Origin: Candidatus Babeliales bacterium
GTDB lineage: Bacteria > Babelota > Babeliae > Babelales > UBA12411
Direction: 5' to 3'
Assembly (NCBI GenBank): GCA_023128415.1
Contig: JAGMEA010000011.1
Coordinates: forward strand, 1 to 60,178
Length of the DNA: 60,178 bases
Position 1 is the stretch's first letter, and every line of letters begins with the position of its first letter. This document shows, piece after piece, positions 37,480 through 46,878 of the stretch. The notes beneath the pieces are model-generated. The model was not told the origin of the DNA, made no database searches, and worked only from the letters and a program-made list of their open reading frames with translations. The position numbers and the translations under genes are program-made.

Positions 37480-39135
37480 TCAAGCATGCTCAAAACTTTT
37501 TATAAAAGCCTTAAAAAGAGGATGCGCTTCTAACGGCCTTGAAAGAAATTCTGGATGAAACTGTACCCCAATCATAAAAGGATGATCTTTAAGCTCTGCA
37601 ATTTCAACTAATTTTTTTTCTTCATATAGCCCTGAAAAAATGACTCCCGCCTTTTCAAATTGATCCCTATATTTATTATTTACCTCATAACGATGTCTAT
37701 GACGCTCACTGATTTCATCCTCCCCATAAGCCTTATGAGCCAACGTCCCTGGAATCAATTTACATGGGAATTTTCCTAAACGCATAGATGCACCTACCTG
37801 AGTAACATCTTTTTGTTCTTCAAGTAATGTTATTATGGCATTAGAAGCATCCGAATCAAACTCCATACTAGTAGCATCTGAAAGTTTTAATAAAAAACGT
37901 GCCGCCTCAATTAACATAACGTGAAGTCCTAAGCATAAACCTAAATACGGAATTTTGTTTTCCCTAGCATATTTAGCAGCAACAATCTTTCCTTCTATAC
38001 CCCTACTATCAAAACCACCTGGAACGATTATTCCTGAAACAGATTTTAATAATTTCAATGTTTCTACATCTCCAGATTCTAGTTTCTCAGCAGAAATAAT
38101 AACAATTTCGGGATCTTTTTCATTTGCCCAAGCAGCAGACTCTATAGCCTTAATAACACTGATATAGGGCTCAGATGTTCCAACATATTTAACTACTAAA
38201 CCCACTTTTGCTTTTGGTTTATCTTTTTCAATCAAGGTTATTAATTTTTCCCAAGCGCTAATGTCTGTATCTTTGACAGATTCCATTCCAAATTTATTTT
38301 GAATATTTTTTCCAACCTTTTGATTTTTCAGCTCTAAAAATAACTTATAAGTTGGCGATAATGTTGGAACCTGAAAAATTAACTTTTCATCTACTCCGCA
38401 CATTACTGAAACTTTTTTCACAGCACGTTCTGGAACATTTTTATCACTTCTTAAAAATAAACAATCTAGCGATATACCTGCCTTTTTAAGTAGCATAACA
38501 CTGTGTTGTGTCGGTTTAGTTTTAATCTCATTTGACCACTCTAAAAATGGCACATAACTCAAGTGACAATGAAGAAATCTTTTATCTCCTAAGCTAACTT
38601 TAAGCTGACGAGCAGCCTCTAAAAAAACTTCTCCCTCCATATCACCAACAGTCCCACCAATTTCAATGATTAAATAATCAACCTTAGTTTTAAGTGCAAA
38701 TTTTAGTGCACGCCGCTTTATAGCATCAACAACATGTGGAACTAATTGAATACACTTACCTAAAAAATCACCTGCTCGTTCCCCATCTAAAATTTCTTGA
38801 AAAATTTGTCCCGAGGAAACCGATGATTCTTTAGTTAGGTGTGTCTCCAAAGTCCTCTCATAATGCCCAAGATCTAAGTCTGTTTCCGCTCCATCATCTG
38901 TTACAAAAACTTCACCATGTACTAGGGGAGACATCGTACCCGGATCAACATTTAGATATGGGTCCATTTTTATAACAGAAACTTTTGCTCCTGTATTTTT
39001 TAACAAAACACCCAAAGATGAAGCCAAAACTCCTTTTCCAATTGATGAACACACTCCTCCCGTAACTACGATAAATTTTGTATTCTGCTCTTTTATTTGA
39101 TTAATCAATTCGTCTACATCGTTAATATTTATCAT
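37480..39135 (-). CDS. pyrG: CTP synthase
   Basis: A 551-residue enzyme that aminates UTP to CTP. The N-terminal synthetase domain starts TKFIVVTGGVCSSIGKGVLA. The C-terminal class I glutamine amidotransferase domain has the nucleophile in GLCLGLHVML and the His-Glu pair in GVQFHPEF. Length is normal. Ten bp follow the WD40 gene upstream. Confidence 0.97.
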   Translation of the reverse strand: MININDVDELINQIKEQNTKFIVVTGGVCSSIGKGVLASSLGVLLKNTGAKVSVIKMDPYLNVDPGTMSPLVHGEVFVTDDGAETDLDLGHYERTLETHLTKESSVSSGQIFQEILDGERAGDFLGKCIQLVPHVVDAIKRRALKFALKTKVDYLIIEIGGTVGDMEGEVFLEAARQLKVSLGDKRFLHCHLSYVPFLEWSNEIKTKPTQHSVMLLKKAGISLDCLFLRSDKNVPERAVKKVSVMCGVDEKLIFQVPTLSPTYKLFLELKNQKVGKNIQNKFGMESVKDTDISAWEKLITLIEKDKPKAKVGLVVKYVGTSEPYISVIKAIESAAWANEKDPEIVIISAEKLESGDVETLKLLKSVSGIIVPGGFDSRGIEGKIVAAKYARENKIPYLGLCLGLHVMLIEAARFLLKLSDATSMEFDSDASNAIITLLEEQKDVTQVGASMRLGKFPCKLIPGTLAHKAYGEDEISERHRHRYEVNNKYRDQFEKAGVIFSGLYEEKKLVEIAELKDHPFMIGVQFHPEFLSRPLEAHPLFKAFIKSFEHA

Positions 39136-39144
39136 AATTATTCC

Positions 39145-40263
39145 TTAAGAAGATAATGACCAACACTTAATTGTTTCATCCCAAGAAGAGGTAAATAACC
39201 TTTTGCCTTCCAAATCAAATAGCGCAGAAGTAACAGAACCACTATGCCCACCAACTGTATAAATCTCTTTTCCCAAGCTAACATCCCAAACTTTTGCACA
39301 TCCATCCCATGACGCAGTTACAAAATTCTTTCCGGATGAATCAAATACACTTGTCCATACTGCCCCATCATGACCTGTTACAGTATAAATTAGCTCTCCC
39401 CTGTTAAAATCCCACATTGAAGTTGTTTCATCACTAGCACAACTCAATAACTTTTCTCCTTTTGAATCAAATTCCAAAGAATAAATAACGCTTGGAAATA
39501 TTGTTTCATTATCCCCGACATTAAATGATTTAATTAATTTAGGCTCGTCCAGCTCTAAAACATCCCAAGCTCTAATTACTCCATCCATTGAAGATGTGCA
39601 AACCCAATAATCCTTTTTAGGATGAAAAACCGATGAAAAAACCATATTTGCTTTTAAATTATGCTTTAATGAACAAATACATTTTTTCTTATTAAGATCC
39701 CAAACTTTAGCCGATCCATCAGCAGATGAAGATATAACTTTACTTCCCTGTGCATTGAATCGAGCATTAAAAATAGTTTGATCATGTCCTTCTAAACTAA
39801 ATTTGAGTTTTCCTTTCGGAACATCCCACAAGTTTATTTTATTATCATCTGAAACAGTTAATAAGGTACTTCCAGAAAAATCAAAACTCACATCCCAAAC
39901 TTCTCCAGAATGATTTAATGTATTAAGAATAGATCCTGTTTCTACGTCAATAATTTTTACCGTTCCATCTTTACTAGCTGTTGCCAACAAATTATCATTT
40001 GGATAAAAGCTCAAAGCAACTACATAATCTTTATGTAATTTAAATTCTCTTAATAAAGATACTCCTGAAGAAGATTCTACTATTGGAAACTCTCCCGTAA
40101 AAAAATCAAAAAAATGATTTCCATAGTGGGAAGAATAAAAATCATTGGTAAAAGATTTTGTCACGGGAAACACAAGATCACCATTTCTATGAACAGGAAA
40201 CTCTATCTGTGCATTTATATACAAAAAGCTAGTCAAAAATACTAACAACAATTTTAACGACAT
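39145..40263 (-). CDS. Secreted seven-bladed WD40 repeat protein
   Basis: The start MSLKLLLVFLTSFLYINAQI (4 bp after pepP) gives a clear signal peptide and 372 residues; an upstream in-frame start at 40323 would overlap pepP. Seven WD repeats can be counted by their strand-d motifs: IIDVE, LWDVP, VWDLN, AWDVL, MWDFN, VWDVS and CWSLS. That makes one closed propeller. WD40 proteins are scaffolds for protein-protein contacts, mostly eukaryotic. Export to the periplasm or a host is plausible but not shown. No enzymatic domain is attached. Confidence 0.9.
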   Translation of the reverse strand: MSLKLLLVFLTSFLYINAQIEFPVHRNGDLVFPVTKSFTNDFYSSHYGNHFFDFFTGEFPIVESSSGVSLLREFKLHKDYVVALSFYPNDNLLATASKDGTVKIIDVETGSILNTLNHSGEVWDVSFDFSGSTLLTVSDDNKINLWDVPKGKLKFSLEGHDQTIFNARFNAQGSKVISSSADGSAKVWDLNKKKCICSLKHNLKANMVFSSVFHPKKDYWVCTSSMDGVIRAWDVLELDEPKLIKSFNVGDNETIFPSVIYSLEFDSKGEKLLSCASDETTSMWDFNRGELIYTVTGHDGAVWTSVFDSSGKNFVTASWDGCAKVWDVSLGKEIYTVGGHSGSVTSALFDLEGKRLFTSSWDETIKCWSLSS

Positions 40264-40267
40264 CAAA

Positions 40268-41563
40268 TTATCTTTCAGCCATAAGTGATTCAATTTCTTC
40301 TGTAGTTTTAGAAAGTTGACCACTCAAAGGTAAACATCCTCCATCAATAATTACATAATCGTCTTCTATTCTAATACCTATACTTTCTTCTGGAATATAA
40401 ATTCCAGGCTCAATAGTAATAACGTGTCCTTCCTCTAAGGGCAAACTAATATCACCAACATCATGAACATCTAATCCCAAAAAGTGTCCGATATTATGAA
40501 CAAAATATTTATCGTAACCTCCAGCTTTTTTTAAATATTCTATAGCTAAATGATGTAAGGATTTATCTGATTTTTCTGGATTGTTAAGATACATTCCTGG
40601 AGCAGCAATTGATTCAATATAACTTTGAGTATTTAACACAATGTCGTAAATCTCTTTCTGACGCGAAGTAAATTTACCACTCACCGGATAGGTCCGTGTT
40701 ATATCTGATGCATAATAGTTAAACTCAGAACCAATATCAACAACAACCAAATCTCCTTCTTTCAATTCTTTATTTCTATCGGTGTAATGTAATATCGTGC
40801 TATTTTTACCACTGGCAATGATACTAGGAAATGCTGGTCTTGATGCTCCTGTTACGGTAAAAATAGATTCTACCATCGCCTGAACTTCTCTTTCAGTCTT
40901 GCCGGGAAGAATAGTCGCCGCTGCCGCATTATGTGCAAGGGAAGTTATTTGTGCAGCCTTGTGCATACAATCAATTTCATAATCATCCTTACATTTTCTT
41001 AGTTCATGAACAATGTAACTACAATCATGTGTAGCCTTAGAAAGAGCTGGCAACTGAGAAGATAAATAATCAAAAGCATGCATTTGATAAATGTACCTAG
41101 GAGTAGTTTTATCTTTAAAAGTAAAAACTTGCGCCTCTGGGTTATGTAAAAATTGGCTTAAATCATTCAAAAGATTGAAATAGGTATTTTGACCGACAAA
41201 TGAATTTAAAGAATAACCTCTTTGAGGAAGCCCAAGATGTTTTATTTCATCAACTTGAATAATTCCAGCTGAAGTCTCATCGTGCTTAAGAGCACTTGTA
41301 ACCCACTGTTCACGTTTGCCAGAATAAACCGGCAAATACAAAACATCACTTCCGTCAAAATAACTTACTAAAACAGATCCTGGTTCTTTTACACCAGTCA
41401 AATAGTAAAAAGAACTTTCCTGTCGAAATAAATTTCTATCATCTTGTTCAAATCCAGCAAATACTATCAATGCCCCTTCAACAACTTCAGGATTTTCATC
41501 TCTCAAAATTTCTATCAAAGCATCTCTTCTATGACGATATATCGCATATTCAGAAGGATTCAT
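40268..41563 (-). CDS. pepP: Xaa-Pro aminopeptidase (M24B)
   Basis: A 431-residue enzyme that removes N-terminal residues next to proline. The N-terminal creatinase-like domain (about 1-170) is followed by the pita-bread fold with the metal ligands in VVDIGSEFNYYASDITRTYP, HNIGHFLGLDVHD, ITIEPGIY and IRIEDDYVI. Full length. It is followed at 4 bp by the WD40 gene. Confidence 0.95.
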   Translation of the reverse strand: MNPSEYAIYRHRRDALIEILRDENPEVVEGALIVFAGFEQDDRNLFRQESSFYYLTGVKEPGSVLVSYFDGSDVLYLPVYSGKREQWVTSALKHDETSAGIIQVDEIKHLGLPQRGYSLNSFVGQNTYFNLLNDLSQFLHNPEAQVFTFKDKTTPRYIYQMHAFDYLSSQLPALSKATHDCSYIVHELRKCKDDYEIDCMHKAAQITSLAHNAAAATILPGKTEREVQAMVESIFTVTGASRPAFPSIIASGKNSTILHYTDRNKELKEGDLVVVDIGSEFNYYASDITRTYPVSGKFTSRQKEIYDIVLNTQSYIESIAAPGMYLNNPEKSDKSLHHLAIEYLKKAGGYDKYFVHNIGHFLGLDVHDVGDISLPLEEGHVITIEPGIYIPEESIGIRIEDDYVIIDGGCLPLSGQLSKTTEEIESLMAER

Positions 41564-41657
41564 ATTTTACCTTTAAATTTAAAATTCTAATAACAAGCAT
41601 TGTAAACAAAATTGTTGCAAGTTGTCAGCTGATAATAAATATTTTATTTATAAGATA

Positions 41658-41876
41658 TTAATCTATTGCAGCCAAAAGCTCTTTCCAATCGTGCAAGGAA
41701 AGCCTCTTCATATTTTTGTCATGCAAAAGATTATTTGTAAGCAATTTATACATAAGATAAGGTGTTGCACATTCTTCACACTTTGTATGTCCACCAAATG
41801 AACAAAACCCTTGCTTGCCCCAAGTTTTTATACAAAAATCCAACTCTTCTTTTAACCTGTCTTTACTTATCATCAA
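41658..41876 (-). CDS. Small cysteine-containing protein, unknown function
   Basis: A 72-residue soluble protein I do not recognise. Five cysteines occur at 15, 25, 33, 36 and nearby, with FCSFGGHTKCEECATPYLMYK as the core (split CSFGGHTKCEEC). This could be a small zinc or redox site. It starts 8 bp after lptD, so it is probably co-transcribed with recR-lptD. Confidence 0.62.
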   Translation of the reverse strand: MMISKDRLKEELDFCIKTWGKQGFCSFGGHTKCEECATPYLMYKLLTNNLLHDKNMKRLSLHDWKELLAAID

Positions 41877-41884
41877 TTCTCCTA

Positions 41885-44074
41885 TTAATAGTCGGGTGGA
41901 GCATCTAAAATTTCAGGATCTTTTCTAAAATGATGTGCAACCTTTCCAATAGAATCAAGTTTAAAAGATAAAAAATATGACTGCTCACTTTTCACGTTAC
42001 CGTCCCTTCTGTAACGTTTTTCTTCAAATCCTACCGAAGCACCCCAACAGTGTCCTTTAAGTTCAAAACGAATTCGATGCAATAAAGCATCAGAGTCTCG
42101 AAAAACTCCAAAGAATGAGTTCGATGGCGAATAAAAATTAGAATCATAACTCAATCGTATGTTTCTATAAACAGGAATTCTGAAACCTAAATTTGCAAAT
42201 GCTGGAATATCACTTAAAAGTTCTCTTGAAACTTGCAACTCAGGATTTTGATACAACATTGAAGCATAAAAATCACTCTCCATAAAAGAAAATCCTATGT
42301 CTATAGTTGAATTTAAAAGCGTTGCTGTTTTTAAATCATACTCTTGCAAGAATCCTAATCTAATATTTTCAGTATCAATATGAGATTGTAATTCAAGCGG
42401 CAAAAGATGGCTACTAAAGGGACTGCGCCTTAGAGGAAATATATCTTCTCCTACATAAAAATCTTCTGCTAACCTTCCTGTAAAATTAATCTTAGCATTC
42501 TTAAAATGCCAATCACTTCGTAACGAAAGAGAAAGCTCATTCTTAGGATATTCTCTATCCCAAATATCACTATGAATCCAATGATCTTGATTGAATTTTG
42601 GAATAAAGTTCCATTTAAAAAGTGGTTGAAAATAATGTTTATAATTTTTTCCAAAATAGGTAGCTTCAGGTAAAGCCCATTCTGCATTTGTTTTAACAAA
42701 CGCCCTAAAAACTCCCTCTCTCCCTATTTTTTTCTCAAACACATTTTTGTTAGTTAATTTTAAATCTATATCTTTCAATCTATTTCGTATTTGCAAGTTA
42801 GGTTCTATATCAAAAGAAAAAACATTATTTTTCAAATTAAATACTTTTGAAAAACTACCTTGATAATAAAATCGAACAGTATCTAATTTTTCTGTAAAAG
42901 CGTTGTCAGGGTTTGGAGTAATTTGTGTATCAAAATTTCTTTTCCTAGAAAAAATTTGATCTACAAAAAAGTCATTTTTATAATAAAGACCATCTTTCAA
43001 AAGCCAATAATTGCTATTCCACTCCAGGCGTGGCAGCCTAGTAACCTTAAAACTATCCTCTTCTCTAAAAATATTTCCTTCACTAAAGAAAAATTTATTT
43101 CTAAAAATCTTTTTTTGGTCTATAGAAAATGAAACTAGATTATTATCTCCATGAAGACGGCTAATTAAAGCATTATTAAATTTATCTTCTATAGCATCTG
43201 TTCTATAAAAAAAATCGTAACCTATTCTTTTATCTGTACCAAAATCTAAACATGTTAAATTATTTAAAATTAAATCTTTCATTTTCAAAGTATGAAAATG
43301 CTTGCCCAAGATCCAATAGCGATCCCTATTTATAACCGCTTTTTTATCTCTAGCATATTGAACATTAAATGACGAAAATTCATCCTGGCCTGTAGAATGC
43401 CGAAATTCATCATATAAAACAAACCCCTTTTTGTCTTTCCAATTAACACCCATTGTAGTGTCAAAGTTTTCAGAAATATCCCAATAATATTCTTGAATCA
43501 ATCCTGGTCCAAATTTCTTTGTATATGATAATCGTGGTATCAAAAAACCACTGTTGGATCGCTCGTCCGAAGAAGCCATAATTAAAGGTGATCTTAAAAC
43601 TGGTAGACCATACAAATATACAACATTATTTTTCATCCAAACATCTGAAATTGTAATCTTCCAGTCTGGCTTAGGCTTATCACAAGCCGTATAAGTTATA
43701 TGTTTAAAATGCCATTTATTTTCTTTAACTTTCTCTGCTTTTTTTGAAGAAAGATAACCATCTTCCAGATGGATTCTTACGTTATCAGCATGTCCAGTTT
43801 TTTGTTCAAGATTTAAAAAAATATAATCTGATAAAATTAAAATATCATTACGTTCAAAAACAACGGAAGACTTATTTAAGGCATACGCCTCTACCGTTTT
43901 CTTTTCTTTATCAATAAAAACTTTATCTGCCCAAATATGAATTGAAGTGTCAACTAAAACTTCAACATCACCCTCTAAAACAATTTGATTTTTATTAACA
44001 ATCTTTTGAATCTGGCTATTTACACGAATAACTTGTAATGAATCTAAGGCATCTAAGCCAATTTTTGGGTACAA
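41885..44074 (-). CDS. lptD: LPS-assembly outer-membrane protein LptD
   Basis: About 729 residues. The N-terminal OstA-like periplasmic domain (residues 10-110) is followed by a large beta-barrel (LptD_C type, GFLIPRLSY onward). With LptE it inserts LPS into the outer leaflet. The given start is a TTG with no usable spacing and no signal peptide. A frame starting at TTG 44126, which overlaps the recR stop as TTGA, encodes KKNIIVLAFFFFF but is out of phase by one base at a T12 tract (44082-44093). One T fewer would join them into a complete exported protein. Confidence 0.9.
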   Translation of the reverse strand: MYPKIGLDALDSLQVIRVNSQIQKIVNKNQIVLEGDVEVLVDTSIHIWADKVFIDKEKKTVEAYALNKSSVVFERNDILILSDYIFLNLEQKTGHADNVRIHLEDGYLSSKKAEKVKENKWHFKHITYTACDKPKPDWKITISDVWMKNNVVYLYGLPVLRSPLIMASSDERSNSGFLIPRLSYTKKFGPGLIQEYYWDISENFDTTMGVNWKDKKGFVLYDEFRHSTGQDEFSSFNVQYARDKKAVINRDRYWILGKHFHTLKMKDLILNNLTCLDFGTDKRIGYDFFYRTDAIEDKFNNALISRLHGDNNLVSFSIDQKKIFRNKFFFSEGNIFREEDSFKVTRLPRLEWNSNYWLLKDGLYYKNDFFVDQIFSRKRNFDTQITPNPDNAFTEKLDTVRFYYQGSFSKVFNLKNNVFSFDIEPNLQIRNRLKDIDLKLTNKNVFEKKIGREGVFRAFVKTNAEWALPEATYFGKNYKHYFQPLFKWNFIPKFNQDHWIHSDIWDREYPKNELSLSLRSDWHFKNAKINFTGRLAEDFYVGEDIFPLRRSPFSSHLLPLELQSHIDTENIRLGFLQEYDLKTATLLNSTIDIGFSFMESDFYASMLYQNPELQVSRELLSDIPAFANLGFRIPVYRNIRLSYDSNFYSPSNSFFGVFRDSDALLHRIRFELKGHCWGASVGFEEKRYRRDGNVKSEQSYFLSFKLDSIGKVAHHFRKDPEILDAPPDY

Positions 44075-44122
44075 TCCCTCTAAAAAAAAAAAAGAAAAAC
44101 GCTAAAACAATGATGTTTTTTT

Positions 44123-44722
44123 TCAAAATGGTCTTCTTCCTAAAAGTGCTTTATAGATCGTTACACGATCCATAGCCTCTAAACTAGATCCTATGGGAAC
44201 ACCACTTGCCAACTTAGATACTTTAATATGCTTTTCTTTTAATTTGGATAAAATAAAGCTAGCAGTCGCCTCCCCTTCAGGCGTTGGATTAGTAGCAAAA
44301 ATTATTTCTTCTAGTTGTTCTTCATCTACACGCTTTAAAAGTGGTTTAATCCTCAAATCTTCGGGTCCAATACCCTCTAAAGGACATAAAACACCTCCCA
44401 AGACATGATATAATCCACTATATCCCCCTGCCCTTTCTAACGCAAATAAATCATGCCACGTTTCAACAACACATACAATTGATTGATCTCTATTGGGCTG
44501 TATACATACAGAACAAAAATCACCTTCTGTCCAATTAAAACATCTACTACAATGAGAAAGACTTTTTTTTGCTTCTAATAAAACATTACAAAAATTTTTT
44601 ACATAATCCTCATCTGCATCTAAAAAATGCATGGCAACCCTATAAATATTTTTAGATGCAAGATAAGGAACACCTTGAAGCTTTTTAACAAACCTATCCA
44701 AAGAAGGAAGAGCTTTTAGCAT
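44123..44722 (-). CDS. recR: Recombination protein RecR
   Basis: A 199-residue RecFOR-pathway protein loading RecA at gaps. HhH region at the N-terminus, a C4 zinc finger (CSRCFNWTEGDFCSVC) near residues 58-73, and a Toprim domain (VVETWHDLFALERAGGY). It ends 4 bp inside the possible lptD start. Confidence 0.95.
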   Translation of the reverse strand: MLKALPSLDRFVKKLQGVPYLASKNIYRVAMHFLDADEDYVKNFCNVLLEAKKSLSHCSRCFNWTEGDFCSVCIQPNRDQSIVCVVETWHDLFALERAGGYSGLYHVLGGVLCPLEGIGPEDLRIKPLLKRVDEEQLEEIIFATNPTPEGEATASFILSKLKEKHIKVSKLASGVPIGSSLEAMDRVTIYKALLGRRPF

Positions 44723-44725
44723 ACC

Positions 44726-46282
44726 TTAGGCCTTTTTTAATGACTTGCGTAAATAAGTCTCTCCAACAGTTAATATATTTTTAATTAGCCAATATAAAAC
44801 AACCCCAGATGGCATACTAGCAAAAACTCCAGTCATAACCAATGGTAAGAAAGACATCATTATTTTGGTTCTTTCATCTCCAACAGGAGAAAGCTTTTGC
44901 TGCCAAAACATTGATATACCCATAAGTATAGGTAGTACATAAAAAGGATCTTTAGAGGATAAATCAGTTATCCACAAACCAAACGGTGCTTGATATAAAT
45001 CCATATAAGAGCCAAGAACCCGATATAAACCTATCATTATGACAACATCTATTAACAAAGGTAAACAACCAAACACAGGAGCAACCGGAGAAATTTTTTG
45101 TTCTTTGTAAAAACGCATAAGCTCTTGTTGCTGTAGCTGAACATCATGCGCAAATTTCTTTTTAATTCGGGTAACTTGGGGCTGTAGTTTTTGATTTTGC
45201 TCCATTACATTTGTGCCTTTTATTGAAAGAGGCAAAAATATAAGTTTAATTAGCACTGTAAGAATAATTATTGCCAAACCAAAATTACCAATAAATTTAT
45301 AAACAAATTCTAATAATTTTAAAAGCAATTTACATAGCCACGAAAGCCAGCCAAAATTTAATAAATCTTCAAGCCTACCATCTACCGCGGCCATATCAGC
45401 AATATCTTTTGGACCTATATAAAAAGAAAGAGTAAATGATTTTTTATCTAAAACTTCTGGTCCCTCAAAAATGGAAATATATTTACCCGTGCTATCTTTT
45501 TTAAAATAGCCTCTTATGGCAAAACCGTGATCATCCTTTACCAAAGCATGTGCAAAATATTTATCTTGCGCTCCAAAAACTTCTGGAATTAACCAAGCGT
45601 TATCCTGAACTACAGATAATGAAGCTTCAATTTTTTGACTCTGCTTATTAAATACAAAACCATTTTGTAAATCTTCAGACAATTCTGAAATAAAAGGTGC
45701 TGGTAAAAATATTCTAGGATGTATTGTCCCTCTGCCCTTAGGATTAAATTCTAAATTTAAATTTATTTTGTAGGAACCCCTAAAAATAGAATAAATCTTC
45801 TTGATAGCAAAATTACTAGTTTCTGCTTCATATATAATGTTAACTCGATCACCCAAATCTTCTTTTGAATCAAATTTATAGAAATAAGGAGTTTTTTCAT
45901 CTAGCGCCAATAGAAAACAACTCTCTTCTCTATTAAAGAAATCTTTTGGTTTGACGCTTTGCAGTGGGATCCCGCCTTTGCCTAATCTCTTCTTAAAAGC
46001 AATTCTTGAAATATTTCCACCATAATTTGTGAAATCAATTTTATAAAAATCTGTTTCAACAGACTCTATTTCTTCCTGTTTTGTAACCTTTTTATCAATA
46101 AAATCGATTTCATAATTTAGGGGACGCATTAAATCTGCTTTGCTAGGAACTTTATATGATTGTCCAGCTTGAATGGCTTCTGGAACAGCCTGTTGTTTAG
46201 CCTCTTTACGATAGGTCATGTAATTAAACACTCCCATCACAATAGTTGTCATTAACAACGCAAAAATTAGTTTTCTATCCAT
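44726..46282 (-). CDS. yidC: Membrane protein insertase YidC
   Basis: About 518 residues from MDRKLIFALLMTTIVMG (AAGGA 9 nt upstream); the frame is open another 29 codons. One N-terminal membrane segment, a large periplasmic beta-super-sandwich domain (about 50-290), then the conserved five-helix core with the hydrophilic groove Arg region (IKGTNVMEQNQKLQPQ). The long periplasmic domain is characteristic of diderm bacteria. It lies just ahead of recR. Confidence 0.95.
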   Translation of the reverse strand: MDRKLIFALLMTTIVMGVFNYMTYRKEAKQQAVPEAIQAGQSYKVPSKADLMRPLNYEIDFIDKKVTKQEEIESVETDFYKIDFTNYGGNISRIAFKKRLGKGGIPLQSVKPKDFFNREESCFLLALDEKTPYFYKFDSKEDLGDRVNIIYEAETSNFAIKKIYSIFRGSYKINLNLEFNPKGRGTIHPRIFLPAPFISELSEDLQNGFVFNKQSQKIEASLSVVQDNAWLIPEVFGAQDKYFAHALVKDDHGFAIRGYFKKDSTGKYISIFEGPEVLDKKSFTLSFYIGPKDIADMAAVDGRLEDLLNFGWLSWLCKLLLKLLEFVYKFIGNFGLAIIILTVLIKLIFLPLSIKGTNVMEQNQKLQPQVTRIKKKFAHDVQLQQQELMRFYKEQKISPVAPVFGCLPLLIDVVIMIGLYRVLGSYMDLYQAPFGLWITDLSSKDPFYVLPILMGISMFWQQKLSPVGDERTKIMMSFLPLVMTGVFASMPSGVVLYWLIKNILTVGETYLRKSLKKA

Positions 46283-46384
46283 TAAAAAAATCCTTTCAAC
46301 CTCAACAAATGTATTTAATTTAGAAGAAGAGTAATAGATTAATTGTACTAAATCAGGGATTTTTGACAATCTTAGGTGACATCC

Positions 46385-46684
46385 TCACGGTAATAAATTA
46401 CCGTGCATCCTAATTCTTAAATTGGAAATCGGCTCCTGCTTCATAGAGCCGACTTGCTTTTTCTTATTAGAAGAAAAAACTTTGGTCGATCTCTCCACAG
46501 GCTTAACTTCGGGTCTGCCCTTCCCTAGGGACGCTCGTGTACGTGACACTTGTGTCTGTAACACATTTTGTCCAATTTTTAAAATATTTATTGCAGCATT
46601 TATGTCTCTGTCATGCATAGAACCTATGTGGTATCCAATATTATAAACAACAGTTCTATCGTGTACCAAAGTACTCATACACAT
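46385..46684 (-). pseudogene. TnpB C-terminal fragment
   Basis: The frame contains HDRDINAAINILKIG, the last RuvC motif and following helix of TnpB, then KPVERSTKV and MKQEP, typical TnpB tail elements. The zinc-finger cysteines and everything upstream are missing; the first 25 residues do not match the family. It is a decayed 3' end of an IS200/IS605 or IS607 element. It lies between yidC and the ankyrin gene. Confidence 0.8.
46387..46404. repeat. Perfect short palindrome at the TnpB fragment end
   Basis: ACGGTAAT-AA-ATTACCGT, an 8-bp stem with a 2-nt centre, overlaps the last codons of the TnpB fragment. Position and shape fit an IS200/IS605 right-end hairpin. Confidence 0.6.
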
Positions 46685-46702
46685 ACTATAAAAATTATGG
46701 GG

Positions 46703-46741
46703 ATATGTTACAAGATAAACTTCGTTTAACTTATAACATAT
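46703..46741. repeat. Long hairpin of unknown role
   Basis: Two 18-nt arms (46703-46720 and 46724-46741) match at 16 positions around a TTC loop. No T-run follows on either strand. A second perfect palindrome (GGTTTTT/AAAAACC) lies at 46757-46770. Both stand between the TnpB fragment and the ankyrin gene. Confidence 0.75.
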
Positions 46742-46878
46742 CGTCGCCTACATCACGGTTTTTAAAAACCATGGATTGCGCTCCGGATCCTAAATAAAGA
46801 TGAGGCATTTGTATTTTACAAAAATTTATTTATTTTTGATCTAGCTTCTAATTAGAAATATTACAAAGAAAAAATTAT

